The notes under the pieces: generated by a model | What the model saw: the letters and a program-made list of their open reading frames with translations, nothing else | Told to the model about the DNA's origin: nothing | Database searches by the model: none | Shown here: in pieces, positions 5,963-6,217 of the stretch | Layout: every line of letters begins with the position of its first letter | Numbering within the stretch: position 1 is the first letter of the stretch | Assembly (NCBI GenBank): GCA_900754715.1 | Contig: CAAEDX010000024.1 | Location: forward strand, 1 to 6,217 | From: Erysipelotrichaceae bacterium | Lineage (GTDB): Bacteria; Bacillota_I; Bacilli_A; Erysipelotrichales; Erysipelotrichaceae | Length of the DNA stretch: 6,217 nucleotides | Direction: 5' to 3' | Program-made: the position numbers and the translations under genes

Positions 5963-6217
5963 TTATTCAGCAGCGGCAGTTTCTGCCGGTTTTGCCTCGC
6001 TCTTGGCCTCTGCCTTCGGCTCGGCCGCTCTTGGTCCTTCCTTCTTCTGGAACGGTGCTCTGCCATCACGGCGCTTGCGGTCGTACGGACGGCGGTTGCG
6101 GCGCTCCTCATTTCTCTGACGGCGGCGTCTTTCGTTCTCCGCGATCTGCTCCTCGACATTGATGATGACATCCTTCATCGTGACATCATTTTCATTCTCA
6201 TCCTGGCTGTGCGCAAC
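5963..6217 (-). CDS. rpsB: 30S ribosomal protein S2, C-terminal part only (5' part beyond window edge)
   Basis: The frame is open from the right edge to a TAA at 5963-5965, giving the last 84 residues. Its position just before tsf, 21 nt apart, is the universal rpsB-tsf arrangement and is the main reason for the call; the visible part holds little or none of the conserved S2 core. It begins VAHSQDENENDVTMKDVIIN (visible residues 1-20), then a predicted charged helix VEEQIAENERRRRQRNEERR (21-40), a very arginine-rich patch to about residue 55, and a low-complexity Ala/Glu/Lys/Pro tail (AEPKAEAKSEAKPAE, 66-80) ending AAAE. B. subtilis S2 ends at about 246 residues shortly after its core, so most of what is seen is a C-terminal extension, probably disordered and able to contact RNA. 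The internal ATG at 6178 is not a gene start: the frame runs through it from upstream and it has no ribosome binding site. Confidence 0.87.
   Translation of the reverse strand, partial: VAHSQDENENDVTMKDVIINVEEQIAENERRRRQRNEERRNRRPYDRKRRDGRAPFQKKEGPRAAEPKAEAKSEAKPAETAAAE

Noticed and set aside
1..6217. Search for a novel system, mobile element, CRISPR array, tRNA or foreign gene
   Set aside because: Every stretch is accounted for by conserved core genes in their usual Firmicute order with short intergenic gaps. I saw no direct repeats, insertion-sequence ends or abrupt change of composition by eye.

Overview
The window is a piece of bacterial chromosome in which every gene lies on the minus strand, so it reads from right to left. 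The order is rpsB (3' end only), tsf, pyrH, frr, uppS, cdsA, dxr, rseP (5' part only). This is the classical translation / UMP kinase / ribosome recycling / isoprenoid and phospholipid neighbourhood of Firmicutes. Strong AGGAGG-type ribosome binding sites, intrinsic terminators, tight packing and the protein sequences point to a Firmicute. A class Erysipelotrichia-like gut organism of moderately high GC is my best guess from the look of PyrH, UppS and the extended S2 tail, but this is inference, not proof.

Layout in the direction of transcription. The right edge (6217-5963) holds the last 84 codons of rpsB, almost all of them a charged, low-complexity C-terminal extension of ribosomal protein S2. 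It is followed after 21 nt by tsf (EF-Ts). A clear rho-independent terminator 8 nt beyond the tsf stop closes that unit. A 151-nt intergenic region then holds a sigma-A-type promoter with a perfect TATAAT, and a short leader for pyrH. pyrH and frr abut exactly (TAAATG). A 78-nt gap after frr carries a terminator-like hairpin and a second hairpin directly before the uppS ribosome binding site. From uppS on, each gene overlaps the next by 1 to 4 nt: uppS/cdsA (ATGA), cdsA/dxr (GTGA), dxr/rseP (TGATG). The left edge cuts rseP after 302 codons, just before its second active-site motif.

How the genes work together. S2 and EF-Ts serve translation, PyrH makes UDP for nucleotide and cell-wall precursor pools, and RRF recycles ribosomes. 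Dxr commits carbon to the MEP isoprenoid pathway, and UppS uses the resulting C5 units to make the undecaprenyl carrier for cell-wall synthesis. CdsA makes CDP-diacylglycerol for phospholipids. RseP is the intramembrane protease that handles envelope stress and membrane-protein remnants.

The window is ordinary core genome. I found no mobile element, CRISPR array, tRNA, foreign gene or sign of an undescribed system. What deserves a second look is the regulatory detail between genes and the S2 tail. No gene-free stretch longer than 300 bases exists here.
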